The position numbers were made by a program, and so were the translations under genes. Shown piece by piece: positions 1 through 8,311 of a stretch of DNA of 36,045 nucleotides; positions within the stretch are counted from its first letter, which is position 1; each line of letters starts with the position of its first letter. This DNA comes from Marivita sp. (GTDB lineage Bacteria; Pseudomonadota; Alphaproteobacteria; Rhodobacterales; Rhodobacteraceae), in NCBI RefSeq assembly GCF_017643905.1, contig NZ_JAEPMO010000024.1, positions 1 to 36,045 of the forward strand, written 5' to 3'. The notes beneath the pieces were generated by a model. The model searched no databases. It saw only the letters and a program-made list of their open reading frames with translations, and was not told the origin of the DNA.

Positions 1-84
1 AGATTCAACTAAACAACACCAATATAGGCAATGTGTGTGACTACAGAAATTTGCCCGAACACAACCGCTAAATCATTGAAATAA

Positions 85-531
85 CTCAGCCAGCCACCCT
101 CAATTCAGGCGAATTTCGGCGGATTTTGTCGAACTTGGGAAGCCAGCGTCGACCCGGTTGGTGAAGGTGTGACACCTGCGGCTGAATCAACTGAACTGGC
201 GATGGCAACAACCGAACAGGAACGCTCCAGCGTGCCGAATGTGGTCAAGTTCAACCTGCCGCTGGTCGCCCCCGGCTCGGTGATTGACGGAGTCATCCTG
301 TCGGAAATAACCCAAATGTCGCCGATGTTCCCGCCGGTTGAAGGTTTGCCGGACGAGTTCTGGAAAGAACAGTCCTGCTCCAACTGCCACGAATGGACAC
401 AGGAACGGCTTTGCGATCAGGCCAATGTCTACGTGAACCTGAGCGGTCAGAAATCCATGGAAAAACCCCATCCCTTCGGCGGCATTCTCAAGCGGAACCT
501 ACGCCAATGGGCGATGGGCGGATGCGAATGA
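85..531 (+). pseudogene. 5'-truncated CxxCH-motif protein (possible c-type haem protein fragment)
   Basis: The frame is open from just after a stop at 82-84 to the TGA ending at 531. The ORF-track start (GTG, 169) has no clear Shine-Dalgarno sequence. The C-terminal half looks like real protein: a CSNCH motif (CxxCH, the c-type haem attachment pattern) near the middle, then a conserved-looking end, HPFGG...LRQWAMGGC. No signal peptide is encoded upstream in any frame, although a CxxCH haem protein would need export, so I read this as the 3' part of a gene that lost its 5' end. It converges on the iclR-type gene (13 bp apart). Alternatively it is a small cytoplasmic protein whose CxxCH binds metal. 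The family is not recognised; the coding call is moderately supported and the haem function is only inferred. Confidence 0.45.
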
Positions 532-544
532 GCTTGGTGGACGG

Positions 545-1324
545 TTAGCTCCGGTTGAGCATTTCCAACCGCTTTGCTGCCTCCTGAACCTGCGGAACCA
601 CCTTGGTCAGGCTTTCGATATCGTGCCGCTGTCGTGGTGCGTGAATGGACAGCGTGGTCATCAAACGACCCTCGGTGTCCCGGATGGGCACCGCGACAGC
701 CACCATGTTGTCCATGAATTCCTGATTGTCGGTTGAGAACCCGCGCGACCGTGTAACAGCCAATTCCTCCAGAAGCTGGTCGGCTGTCGTAATTGATTGC
801 GCTGTCGATGGCTCCAGTTCGAGCCATGACAACACCCGCTTGAGCTTGTCGATCCGAAGCGAGGACAGGTACATCTTGCCGCTTGCCGTGCAATGAAACG
901 GCACCTGCGTGCCCACAGGCAGTTGCATCCGCAACGGCCAATGGGTTTCGACACGGTCCAGATAGACCATCCCGTACCGCCCCGGTGCCGCCAGATTGCA
1001 GGTCTCGCCCACTTCGCTTTCCAAGGCTTGCATGATCGCAAGGCGTTCTGTCCGCAACCGCTGCGAGGACAGCGTGTTCCCCGCCAGCTTGCGCAGCCGA
1101 CGACCCGGCCCGTAAGAACGTCCGTCGATGTCGCGTTGCAGGAACCCTTCTTCCTCAGCCGTCAAAAGAAGCCGATGAACGGTCGGCTTCGGCAATCTCA
1201 AAGCGTCGGACAAGGCAGATGGGGCAACCGGCACCCCCGCCTTGGCGACTTCTTCCAAGAGCAGAAGAAGCCGCAAGTTCGTGGGGATCTGCCCTTTGGA
1301 CTCAGTGGCAGAAGCGTCGGGCAT
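545..1324 (-). CDS. IclR-family transcriptional regulator
   Basis: This 259-aa protein has the IclR layout. An N-terminal winged helix-turn-helix spans about residues 15-75, with the recognition-helix region SDALRLPKPTVHRLL. A C-terminal IclR effector-binding domain follows (about 85-255), with typical segments such as MVYLDRVE, PFHCTASGK and the closing VAVPIRD...LSIHAP. It starts only 10 bp after the dctM stop on the same strand, so it is probably cotranscribed with the TRAP genes and may control them and the divergent GMC dehydrogenase in response to their substrate. The family is clear; the target genes and ligand are inferred from position only. Confidence 0.9.
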   Translation of the reverse strand: MPDASATESKGQIPTNLRLLLLLEEVAKAGVPVAPSALSDALRLPKPTVHRLLLTAEEEGFLQRDIDGRSYGPGRRLRKLAGNTLSSQRLRTERLAIMQALESEVGETCNLAAPGRYGMVYLDRVETHWPLRMQLPVGTQVPFHCTASGKMYLSSLRIDKLKRVLSWLELEPSTAQSITTADQLLEELAVTRSRGFSTDNQEFMDNMVAVAVPIRDTEGRLMTTLSIHAPRQRHDIESLTKVVPQVQEAAKRLEMLNRS

Positions 1325-1334
1325 GCAATCGGTC

Positions 1335-2696
1335 TCACCTATTTGGCAACAGAGACAACGCCAGCTCAGGCGTCAAAGCAACCAGAACCCAAACACTAAT
1401 CAACGCGATCAGATACGGCACCGTGTACTTGAGCAGCCGGAAATACGGAACACCCGTCACCCCGGACGCCACGTAAAGGTTAAGCCCGTAGGGCGGCGTA
1501 ATGAAACCGATGGACGCGCCAACAAGGAAGATCACCGAGAAGTGGATCGGATCCACGCCAACACTTGCAGCGATTGGCGCAAGAATGGGCGCAAGAATAA
1601 TCGTCACTGGCAACGACTCGAGCACCATCCCCGAGACGAACACGATGATCATCGCGGTAAAGAGTACCGCATAGTAGCCCCCCATGGCCGTCACGAAATC
1701 GCCGATCACCTGCTGCGCACCCAGCAAAGACAGGATCTGCTGCATCACCACCGAAATGGCGATCAGCGGCGCGAGGATGCCTGTGATCTCGGCTGACCGC
1801 ATGGTGATGCCGGGGATCTGCTTGAGGGTGAAGCCCTCGACCAGCAGCATTTCGGCATAGCTCTTGTCTTCCCAAGTCTTGTTGGGATCCTGACGCATGA
1901 CGCGGCTCAGCACCCAGGACACAAGCCCGGCGATGATGCAGAAACCCACCGTGACGCCAGCCGCCTCGGTCGGAGAGAACTTGCCGGTATAGATACCCCA
2001 AAGCACAAGGCCGATGGCGAAGAAGCCAAGCCACGCGCCGAAGGCTGTCTTCAGCACACGGTTCAGTTGCAACGGAATCAGGTAGCCCCAGCCGTTGATA
2101 CGGCAGATGATCCAGCACGCCACCTGCATGCCGATCACCATCAGCGCACCCGGAATGATCCCCGCCACGAAGAGGTCGGAAATCGGCAGATTCATCAGGA
2201 AGCCGTAGACGATAAAGATGATCGACGGAGGGATGATGATCCCAACCGTACCGCCCGCAGCGGCTGTCGCGGCCGAGAACCGTTCGTCATAACCACCTTT
2301 GACCATCTCGGGATGCAGCATCGACCCGATGGTCGCCGTCGTGGCCGAGTTGGACCCCGAGATCGCCGCGAACAGACCGCAGGCGCCAAGCGAGGCCATC
2401 GCCAGACCACCCCGCATCCAGCCCAGACAGGCATAGGCGAAATCCGACAATCGTCGTGCGATGCCGGACTTGTTGATCAGGTCGCCCGTCAGGATGAACA
2501 GCGGCATCGCAAGCAGGGCGAAGCCCTTGTTGAACACGTTGAGCAGCTCTGCCCCCATGTTGTCGAGCGTCAGCCCCAGCACGAAAGAACAGCCGATCAC
2601 CCAATAGGCAATGACCAGAAGCACCGGCACGCCAAGCATGAACAGAAAGGTGACACCAACCGAGATCAGTGTGATGATGGTTCCGTCGGTCATCAT
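1335..2696 (-). CDS. dctM: TRAP transporter large permease (DctM family)
   Basis: This is a 453-aa, very hydrophobic protein with about 12 predicted membrane segments, matching the usual DctM length. Diagnostic stretches include SGSNSATTATIGS and GIIIPPSI in the N-terminal half and the related FITPPYGLNLYVASG near the C-terminus, the two-fold repeated motif of the DctM ion-transporter fold. It forms the Na+-coupled transport channel of a tripartite ATP-independent periplasmic transporter. The start overlaps the dctQ stop by 4 bp, indicating translational coupling. The substrate (an organic acid or similar carboxylate-bearing compound) cannot be read from the sequence. Confidence 0.95.
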   Translation of the reverse strand: MMTDGTIITLISVGVTFLFMLGVPVLLVIAYWVIGCSFVLGLTLDNMGAELLNVFNKGFALLAMPLFILTGDLINKSGIARRLSDFAYACLGWMRGGLAMASLGACGLFAAISGSNSATTATIGSMLHPEMVKGGYDERFSAATAAAGGTVGIIIPPSIIFIVYGFLMNLPISDLFVAGIIPGALMVIGMQVACWIICRINGWGYLIPLQLNRVLKTAFGAWLGFFAIGLVLWGIYTGKFSPTEAAGVTVGFCIIAGLVSWVLSRVMRQDPNKTWEDKSYAEMLLVEGFTLKQIPGITMRSAEITGILAPLIAISVVMQQILSLLGAQQVIGDFVTAMGGYYAVLFTAMIIVFVSGMVLESLPVTIILAPILAPIAASVGVDPIHFSVIFLVGASIGFITPPYGLNLYVASGVTGVPYFRLLKYTVPYLIALISVWVLVALTPELALSLLPNR

Positions 2697-3361
2697 GCAT
2701 CCCCCCCGATCACAGATTGTTGGATCAGCGGTTCGCCCGCCCGGAAGTTTTTCATGTCATCCTGAATGTTCTCGATCGCCCGCGCGGCCATCAGCGTCCC
2801 GGCGAGCGGCGCCCCCAACAGGAACCACCACTGCATCGTGTTGTCGGTGCCCAGAACGATCTGAAAATTCGACGCCGACAACGCGACCACACGCATGGTC
2901 GTCACGAGGAAAATGAGGGCAAAACCGAACCAGAGCACGAAATCCAGCCAGAGGCACGCCATCTGGCCGCCACGCGGCATCCGGCTGCGGAATTCGGAAA
3001 AGCTCAGATGGGTGCGGACCCGGATGTTATAGGCCGCCCCGAACCACGCCATGACCATGAACAGGAACGGCGGAATGGTCGTGGACCACGGTTGCTGGTT
3101 GGAAAAGACAAAGCGGTCGATCACGCCCCAGAAGATGATCCCGGCAGTGCCAAGATAGCAGACGATCATCACGGTGCGTTCGAAATACCGCTCGATGACC
3201 GGCACGTGATGATACACCCAGGACAGCGCAAGCCCCGCCAACAGCAAGAAAACCAAGCCAAAGATGTAAACTGAATTCGGTGCCAAGGCCTGCCGGATCG
3301 TCCAGGAATCCTGACTGGCAAACGCACTGATGAGCGCGCTGAATTCGGACCAGAGCTCCAT
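2693..3361 (-). CDS. dctQ: TRAP transporter small permease (DctQ family)
   Basis: This is a 222-aa membrane protein with four main hydrophobic segments, as in DctQ subunits. One lies near residues 30-50, and there is a characteristic central region where NQQPWSTTIPPFLFMVMAWFG precedes an R.H....F amphipathic stretch. It partners DctM in the inner membrane. The start at 3361 is preceded by a strong Shine-Dalgarno (GGGAGGAA on the minus strand). Its stop overlaps the dctM start. It is separated from dctP by 111 bp that hold a hairpin, so the permease genes may be expressed below the level of the binding protein. Confidence 0.9.
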   Translation of the reverse strand: MELWSEFSALISAFASQDSWTIRQALAPNSVYIFGLVFLLLAGLALSWVYHHVPVIERYFERTVMIVCYLGTAGIIFWGVIDRFVFSNQQPWSTTIPPFLFMVMAWFGAAYNIRVRTHLSFSEFRSRMPRGGQMACLWLDFVLWFGFALIFLVTTMRVVALSASNFQIVLGTDNTMQWWFLLGAPLAGTLMAARAIENIQDDMKNFRAGEPLIQQSVIGGDA

Positions 3362-3425
3362 CTGTCCCTTCCTCCCATATGAAGACCGTGCCGGATTGAT
3401 CCGGTCTCTGTGTCTTTAGGTGAAA

Positions 3426-3447
3426 CAGCCCCGGCAATGCGGGGCTG
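3426..3447 (-). terminator. Hairpin between dctP and dctQ (attenuator or partial terminator)
   Basis: There is a perfect 8-bp inverted repeat, CAGCCCCG / CGGGGCTG, with a 6-nt loop. On the minus strand it is followed by only a short T run (TTTCA), so it would be a weak terminator or an mRNA-stabilising 3' hairpin for dctP. It sits in the dctP-dctQ gap, where it would let the binding protein be made in excess over the permease. Confidence 0.6.
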
Positions 3448-3472
3448 CGTCATGTCGTATCCTAAAGCCGGA

Positions 3473-4702
3473 TCAACCCTTCCACCAGCGGCGCGGCTCG
3501 ACGTTTTCGGCCAGCGTGTGCGGGTTGTTGCGGACTTCGTTGTAGATGTCCTGATAGGTGTCGATGCCGTCGGCCCAGCCGTTGATCCGCTCGCGCCACT
3601 GCTCCCAGAGCTGCGGCTGGAACTCGGGCGAACACATTTCTTCGGCCTTGCGCACTTCTTCGTCCGAAAGCTTGGCAACGCGCACGTTGTTCTGCGCAAA
3701 GATCGTGCCGGGCATGGGCGGATCGGTAAAGCCGACGGTGTTGACCAGCGCCGCTTCGTTTGCCGCCTGCACATGCACCTGCGTCAGGTACGAGGCCTCC
3801 ATGACAGCATCCTGCAATTCACCCGACAGACCGTCGAAGGTCTCGGACCGCATCGCGGTGTGCTCGGTGCCGCAGAAGAAACGCAGATCGACGCTCTGGC
3901 TGACCACCGGCGACATATTTGCATAGGCCACGGCCGATGCCCATGTTTCCGCGCCGTCGATGAGGCCCTGCTTGAGACCGTCGAGCGTTTCTTCCCACGC
4001 GATCGGAACCGGGTTCAGGTTGAGCGCTTCCATCGCGATGCGGCCAAGCTGCGTGCCGGTGACGCGGTTCTTGGTGCCCATGATGTCTTCGATCTTTGTG
4101 ACCGTCGGCTTGTCGGCAAAGCTTTGACCCATTTGAATGCCGCGCAGTTCGGCATGGGTGAAGAGGAACTTCAGACCATGACGCTTTTCGAACGGATCAC
4201 GCAGAATACGCTGCGATTCCGGCGAATACATAAAGTAGTACTGATCCGCGCGGCTGCGGAACATGTACGCGTAATCGAGAACGTTCAGGAACGGCGCACC
4301 TCCGGCCGAGTTCTGGGTCGAAGCCGCGTAGATGTCGATGATGCCTTGCTGCGCTTTCTCCACGCAGGACAGCTGGCCGCAGATCTGGTTGTTGCCGATG
4401 AATTCGATGCGGATCTCGCCGTCCGTGCGCTCTTCCAGATCGCGCGCGAACTCAAGGCAGCCTGCGCGTTCGATCAGCAGGTTCTGCGGGTTAAAGCCTG
4501 CGGCACCAAACTTCAGAGTGTGCTTGGCTTCTTTCGCAAAGCGCTTGTTGTAGGTCGATTCCGCAGCCTTGGCGAGGTTCGCAGCGGTCATCACACCACC
4601 GAATGTTCCCGCCGCCAAAAGCGTCGAACTCATCCCGTAAGTCCCCGCAATGCGGAAGAAATCTCGGCGCGAGACTCCCTTGATACGATCTCCGATTTTC
4701 AT
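3473..4702 (-). CDS. dctP: TRAP transporter substrate-binding protein (DctP family), Tat-exported
   Basis: This 409-aa periplasmic binding protein opens with a twin-arginine signal (SRRDFFRIAG, residues 11-20) followed by a hydrophobic stretch and an AKAA cleavage-like site. That start is fixed by a strong Shine-Dalgarno (GGGAGGAG) just upstream of the ATG at 4702. The body has the DctP pattern of a TRAP ligand-binding protein, including IEFIGNNQICGQ, an ELRGIQMGQ segment and the carboxylate-arginine region around KNRVTGTQLG. It delivers substrate to DctQM. Tat export suggests folding before export, as reported for some TRAP binding proteins. The substrate is unknown; the divergent GMC dehydrogenase is a plausible first catabolic step. 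Confidence 0.93.
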   Translation of the reverse strand: MKIGDRIKGVSRRDFFRIAGTYGMSSTLLAAGTFGGVMTAANLAKAAESTYNKRFAKEAKHTLKFGAAGFNPQNLLIERAGCLEFARDLEERTDGEIRIEFIGNNQICGQLSCVEKAQQGIIDIYAASTQNSAGGAPFLNVLDYAYMFRSRADQYYFMYSPESQRILRDPFEKRHGLKFLFTHAELRGIQMGQSFADKPTVTKIEDIMGTKNRVTGTQLGRIAMEALNLNPVPIAWEETLDGLKQGLIDGAETWASAVAYANMSPVVSQSVDLRFFCGTEHTAMRSETFDGLSGELQDAVMEASYLTQVHVQAANEAALVNTVGFTDPPMPGTIFAQNNVRVAKLSDEEVRKAEEMCSPEFQPQLWEQWRERINGWADGIDTYQDIYNEVRNNPHTLAENVEPRRWWKG

Positions 4703-4738
4703 TGCTTCTCCTCCCGTTTTAGCAATTATTGAGACTTA

Positions 4739-4751
4739 TTTTTTCAAAAAA
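4739..4751. promoter_or_regulatory. AT-rich palindrome in the dctP / GMC divergent promoter region
   Basis: The 109-bp gap between the divergent dctP and GMC genes carries a perfect 13-bp palindrome (TTTTTT-C-AAAAAA). It is placed where a regulator could act on both transcripts. IclR-family proteins bind short palindromes, so the linked IclR gene is a natural candidate, but a homopolymer palindrome can also arise by chance in AT-rich promoter DNA. Confidence 0.25.
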
Positions 4752-4811
4752 GACTAGAATGGCTTTTCCGTTCTGCATAGAGTTTTTTGCATCAACGGGA
4801 GGATTTCGTCA

Positions 4812-6434
4812 GTGGAAGCAGACTATGTGATCGTCGGAGCAGGCTCTGCCGGCTGCGTTCTTGCCAACCGTCTCAGCGCGAATCCAGCTGTCAAAGTCGT
4901 TCTCCTCGAAGCCGGGGGCCGTGATCTGAACCCATGGATTCACATTCCCGTCGGCTACTTCAAAACGATGCACAATCCGGCGGTTGACTGGTGTTATCGC
5001 ACCGAACCCGATCCCGGCCTGAACGGGCGGCAACTTGACTGGCCGCGCGGCAAGGTGCTTGGCGGATCGTCCTCGCTCAACGGATTGCTCTATGTGCGCG
5101 GACAGCCGCAGGACTACGACCGCTGGGCGCAGATGGGCAATCCCGGCTGGGCCTGGGACGATGTTCTGCCGCTTTTCAAACGCTCGGAGAATCAGGAACG
5201 CGGCGGGGATGATTTTCACGGCACCGAAGGTCCACTTTCTGTGTCCGACATGCGACTCAGCCGTCCCATCTGCGACGCCTGGGTCGAGGCTGCCCAAGCA
5301 GCGGGATACCCCTTCAATCCCGATTACAACGGCGCATCACAGGAAGGCGTCGGATATTTCCAGCTGACCACCCGCAACGGTCGGCGCTGCTCCAGCGCCG
5401 TCGCCTTCCTCAACCCGGTCCGGTCGCGCCCCAACCTCAAAATCGTCACCCGCGCCACCGCCAGCCGCATCCTCTTCGACGGCAAACGCGCCACCGGCGT
5501 CGCCTATCGCGATGCGGGCGGCATCGAACACACGGTCAAAGCCCGCGCAGAGGTGATCCTGTCGTCGGGCGCCATCGGTTCCCCGCAATTGCTGATGGTC
5601 TCCGGCATCGGTGAGGCGGATCACCTGCGCGAGCACGGCATCACCGTCCGCCACGACCTCAAGGGCGTCGGCAGGAACATGCAGGACCACTTGCAGGCCC
5701 GCCTCGTGTTCAAATGCAAGGAGCCCACCCTGAACGACGAGGTGCGCAGCCTGCTGGATCAGGCGCGAATCGCAGTGAAATACGCTCTGCACCGCCGCGG
5801 GCCGATGGCGATGGCGGCGAGCCTTGCCACAGGCTTCATGCGCACTGGCGACCATGTCGACACGCCGGACGTCCAGTTCCATGTGCAACCGTGGTCCGCC
5901 GACAGCCCCGGCGCGGGGGTCCACCCGTTCTCGGCCTTCACCATGTCGGTCTGCCAGTTGCGCCCGGAAAGCCGGGGCATGATCCGCCTCGCGTCATCTG
6001 ATGCTGCGGTTTACCCCAAGATCCACCCCAATTACCTTGCTACCGAAACTGACTGCCGTACGATTGTCGAAGGCATCAAGATCGCCCGCCGCATCGCGCG
6101 GCACGCTCCGCTGACCGACAAGATCTCCGAAGAGTTCCGCCCTGATGCTGCGCTCGACATTGACGATTACGACGGCACGCTGAACTGGGCGCGCAACAAT
6201 TCGACGACGATCTATCACCCCACCGGCACCTGCAAAATGGGACAGGGCGGCGATGCCGTGGTCGATGCCCGCCTGCGGGTGCATGGCATCCGCGGTCTGC
6301 GGGTGGTGGATTGTTCGATCATGCCCGAGATCGTCTCGGGCAACACCAACGCCCCCGCCATCATGATAGGAGAGAAAGCCTCCGACATGATCCTCGAAGA
6401 CCTCAAGGCGGGCGCGTTCGCCGGGACCGCGTAA
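4812..6434 (+). CDS. GMC-family FAD-dependent alcohol/choline dehydrogenase-like oxidoreductase
   Basis: This 540-aa protein has the usual length for bacterial GMC oxidoreductases. The N-terminal dinucleotide fold is [18 protein letters not shown] (GxGxxG). GMC signature 1 lies around [19 protein letters not shown] and signature 2 around [18 protein letters not shown]. The C-terminal catalytic region carries HPTGTCKMG (active-site His) and [14 protein letters not shown]. It starts at GTG 4812, which follows a GGGAGGA Shine-Dalgarno; the N-terminus fits the family exactly there. It oxidises a primary alcohol or polyol-type substrate using FAD. It is divergent from a TRAP operon, suggesting uptake and oxidation of the same compound. 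The specific substrate is undetermined, and a betA (choline dehydrogenase) name is not justified without betB or betI nearby. Confidence 0.92.
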   Translation: MEADYVIVGAGSAGCVLANRLSANPAVKVVLLEAGGRDLNPWIHIPVGYFKTMHNPAVDWCYRTEPDPGLNGRQLDWPRGKVLGGSSSLNGLLYVRGQPQDYDRWAQMGNPGWAWDDVLPLFKRSENQERGGDDFHGTEGPLSVSDMRLSRPICDAWVEAAQAAGYPFNPDYNGASQEGVGYFQLTTRNGRRCSSAVAFLNPVRSRPNLKIVTRATASRILFDGKRATGVAYRDAGGIEHTVKARAEVILSSGAIGSPQLLMVSGIGEADHLREHGITVRHDLKGVGRNMQDHLQARLVFKCKEPTLNDEVRSLLDQARIAVKYALHRRGPMAMAASLATGFMRTGDHVDTPDVQFHVQPWSADSPGAGVHPFSAFTMSVCQLRPESRGMIRLASSDAAVYPKIHPNYLATETDCRTIVEGIKIARRIARHAPLTDKISEEFRPDAALDIDDYDGTLNWARNNSTTIYHPTGTCKMGQGGDAVVDARLRVHGIRGLRVVDCSIMPEIVSGNTNAPAIMIGEKASDMILEDLKAGAFAGTA

Positions 6435-6490
6435 ACTCCGCTGAAACACAGCCGCATTCGCCCTGCGTGAGCGCATGCCGGGTTCGGGAC

Positions 6491-7210
6491 TCAGGTCTCC
6501 AGCGTCAGGGTCACCCTGTCGCCGGCGAACCATGTCCGACCATATTCCACCGGATTCCCCGCAGCATCGACATTGACGCTGGTTGACCGCAAAAGCGGGT
6601 CCCCCTCACGCAGATGTAGGTGCAACGCCTGTGTGACATCCGCCAAAACCGCCGTCAGCCGTGTGGATGCGCGGGTGTAATCCGCAACCCCGGCCCGGTT
6701 TAGGGCGTCGGTCACGCTGCTGGTGTCAGCAAGATGACGGTCGATATCCGGCGTGCGCTCCAGAGGAAACACGCTTTCGAACACCGCAATTGGCGCTCCA
6801 TCCGCAAGCGATAACCCGCGATAGGCACAGACCGGCGCACCGTCGCCCACGTCAAGCGCCCGCGCTTCGCCAGCCGTCGCGGCCCGGCATTCAACATCAA
6901 GCACGCGCTTCTCGGGCCTGCGACCAGCCGCCAGCAGGTTCTCGTGGAACCGCACCCGCGCACCGATCGGGTAGTCGGTGGGCGTGGAAGCCACAAACGC
7001 CCCCGCCCCGCGCCGCGTGCGGACGAGGCCGTCATCGACCAACTGGGACAGCGCGTGGCGCACTGTGTGCCGGTTCACGCCGAACCGTGCAGACAACTGC
7101 GCTTCGGTCGGCAGCTTGTCTCCCGGCAGGTAACGGCCTTCGGAAATATCCGCCCGCAGCGCCCCGGAGATGGCTTGCCAGACGGGGGTCGAGGATCGGG
7201 TGTTACGCAA
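6491..7210 (-). CDS. phnF: Phosphonate metabolism regulator PhnF (GntR/HutC family)
   Basis: This is a 239-aa GntR-type regulator. An N-terminal winged helix spans about residues 8-75 (LPTEAQLSARFGVNRHTVRHAL). A C-terminal UTRA ligand-binding domain ends RSTSVNVDAAGNPVEYGRTWF, the usual HutC/PhnF closing pattern. It is divergent from phnG with an 81-bp shared promoter region and is therefore probably the local repressor of the phn operon, acting in the cytoplasm. It is convergent with the GMC gene. The assignment to PhnF rests on the family plus the C-P lyase neighbourhood. Confidence 0.9.
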   Translation of the reverse strand: MRNTRSSTPVWQAISGALRADISEGRYLPGDKLPTEAQLSARFGVNRHTVRHALSQLVDDGLVRTRRGAGAFVASTPTDYPIGARVRFHENLLAAGRRPEKRVLDVECRAATAGEARALDVGDGAPVCAYRGLSLADGAPIAVFESVFPLERTPDIDRHLADTSSVTDALNRAGVADYTRASTRLTAVLADVTQALHLHLREGDPLLRSTSVNVDAAGNPVEYGRTWFAGDRVTLTLET

Positions 7211-7249
7211 ATTTCACAAAACTCCACTGTCCCGCATGGGGGAATCTGC

Positions 7250-7272
7250 TATGATATGTCTAGTTGTATAGA
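7250..7272 (+). promoter_or_regulatory. Putative phnG promoter -10 and overlapping PhnF operator-like dyad
   Basis: A good -10-like hexamer (TATGAT, 7250-7255) is followed at once by an imperfect dyad, TGTCTAGTTGTATAGA (7257-7272), with TCTA/TAGA arms. The TTGTATAGA half resembles the TATAGA/TCTATA-type half-sites of HutC/PhnF GntR regulators. The position just downstream of the -10 element suits repression of phnG. No convincing Pho box was found in this gap. Confidence 0.4.
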
Positions 7273-7291
7273 AACTTGCAAAGTTGTCGAG

Positions 7292-7747
7292 ATGAAAGAC
7301 ACGTTCGATCCAAACGCTGACCGCAAGGCTTGGATGAGCCTGATGGCCAAGGCCCCCGAGGGTCGCGTGTCGGCCCTTCTGGATGCCGCCCTGCCCCGTC
7401 CGGCCCACACATGGCTGCGTGCGCCTGAAATCGGCAGCGTCATGGTGCGCGGCCGCGCAGGTGGGACAGGCGCACCGTTCAACCTTGGCGAAATGACGGT
7501 CACCCGCTGTGCGCTCAAGCTGCCCGGCGGTGAGGTTGGACACGCCTATATACAAGGCCGCAACAAAGCAGATGCCGAAGCCGCCGCCTTGGTGGATGCG
7601 CTGATGCAGACCGGTGCTGCCACTGTCATGCGCACGAAGGTGCTTGAGCCGTTGGAGAGCGAACAGTCCGCGCGACGTACCACGCGCGCCGAAAAAGGCG
7701 CCGCCACCAAGGTCGATTTTTTCACGATGGTGCGAGGGGAAGACTGA
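7292..7747 (+). CDS. phnG: C-P lyase complex subunit PhnG
   Basis: This 151-aa protein is a subunit of the C-P lyase core complex (PhnGHIJ), which with PhnI transfers ribose-triphosphate from ATP to phosphonates. Typical PhnG segments are WLRAPEIGSVMVRGRAGGTGAPFNLGEMTVTRC and the GHAYIQGRNKADAEAAALVDAL region. I chose ATG 7292 (MKDTFD...) because it gives the family-typical length and clears the operator. The longer ORF-track version starts inside phnF on the other strand. Its TGA overlaps the phnH ATG (TGATG), so the two are translationally coupled. Confidence 0.93.
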   Translation: MKDTFDPNADRKAWMSLMAKAPEGRVSALLDAALPRPAHTWLRAPEIGSVMVRGRAGGTGAPFNLGEMTVTRCALKLPGGEVGHAYIQGRNKADAEAAALVDALMQTGAATVMRTKVLEPLESEQSARRTTRAEKGAATKVDFFTMVRGED

Positions 7748-8310
7748 TGCAGGCCCAGACACTTGAAGGCGGTTTTGCGCACCCGGCCACCGACGCCGCC
7801 CATGCCTTTCGCGGCGTGATGGAGGCGATGGCCCGTCCCGGCACGATCCAGACATTGGCAGGGGCAACGCCTCCTGCGCCATTGTCGGTGGCTGCCGGCG
7901 TCGTACTTTTGACCCTTTGCGATACGGAAACTCCGCTTTATCTGGCGGGCGAGGTTGACTGCGACGCAGTCCGCACATGGGTGGCGTTCCACACCGGTGC
8001 GCCCATCGTGCGGCCATCGCATTGCATGTTCGCCTTGGGCACTTGGGACGCACTTGGTCCCTTGTCCGCCTATCCAATCGGAACGTCCGAATACCCGGAT
8101 CGGTCGGCGACACTGATCGTGGAATGTGCAGACCTTGCCGCGGAGGGCGCAACGCTGACCGGCCCAGGCATCCGCGACACCGCAAGCCTTTCTCTGCCGG
8201 AAACACAGGCGTTTCAGGACAACGCAGCCCTTTTCCCGCTGGGGTTGGATTTTGTCTTCACAAGCGGCGACCGCATCGCGGCGCTGCCGCGCAGTACGAA
8301 GGTTGTTTGA
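7747..8310 (+). CDS. phnH: C-P lyase complex subunit PhnH
   Basis: This 187-aa protein begins LEGGFAHPATDAAHAFRGVMEAMARPGTI, the typical PhnH opening, and contains the conserved LLTLCDTETPLYL segment and the GPGI element before the C-terminus. PhnH is a structural and functional subunit of the C-P lyase core complex with PhnG, PhnI and PhnJ. It overlaps phnG by 1 bp (TGATG) and phnI begins 1 bp after its stop. Length and order match the standard operon. Confidence 0.93.
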   Translation: MQAQTLEGGFAHPATDAAHAFRGVMEAMARPGTIQTLAGATPPAPLSVAAGVVLLTLCDTETPLYLAGEVDCDAVRTWVAFHTGAPIVRPSHCMFALGTWDALGPLSAYPIGTSEYPDRSATLIVECADLAAEGATLTGPGIRDTASLSLPETQAFQDNAALFPLGLDFVFTSGDRIAALPRSTKVV

Positions 8311-8311
8311 T

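Noticed and set aside
3410-4732. 440-aa plus-strand ORF antisense to dctP
   Set aside because: Antisense shadow; dctP has a signal peptide, ribosome-binding site and family motifs.
7211-7291. Pho box in the phnF-phnG gap (CTGTCCCGCATGG)
   Set aside because: The second half-site at 11-bp spacing is absent.
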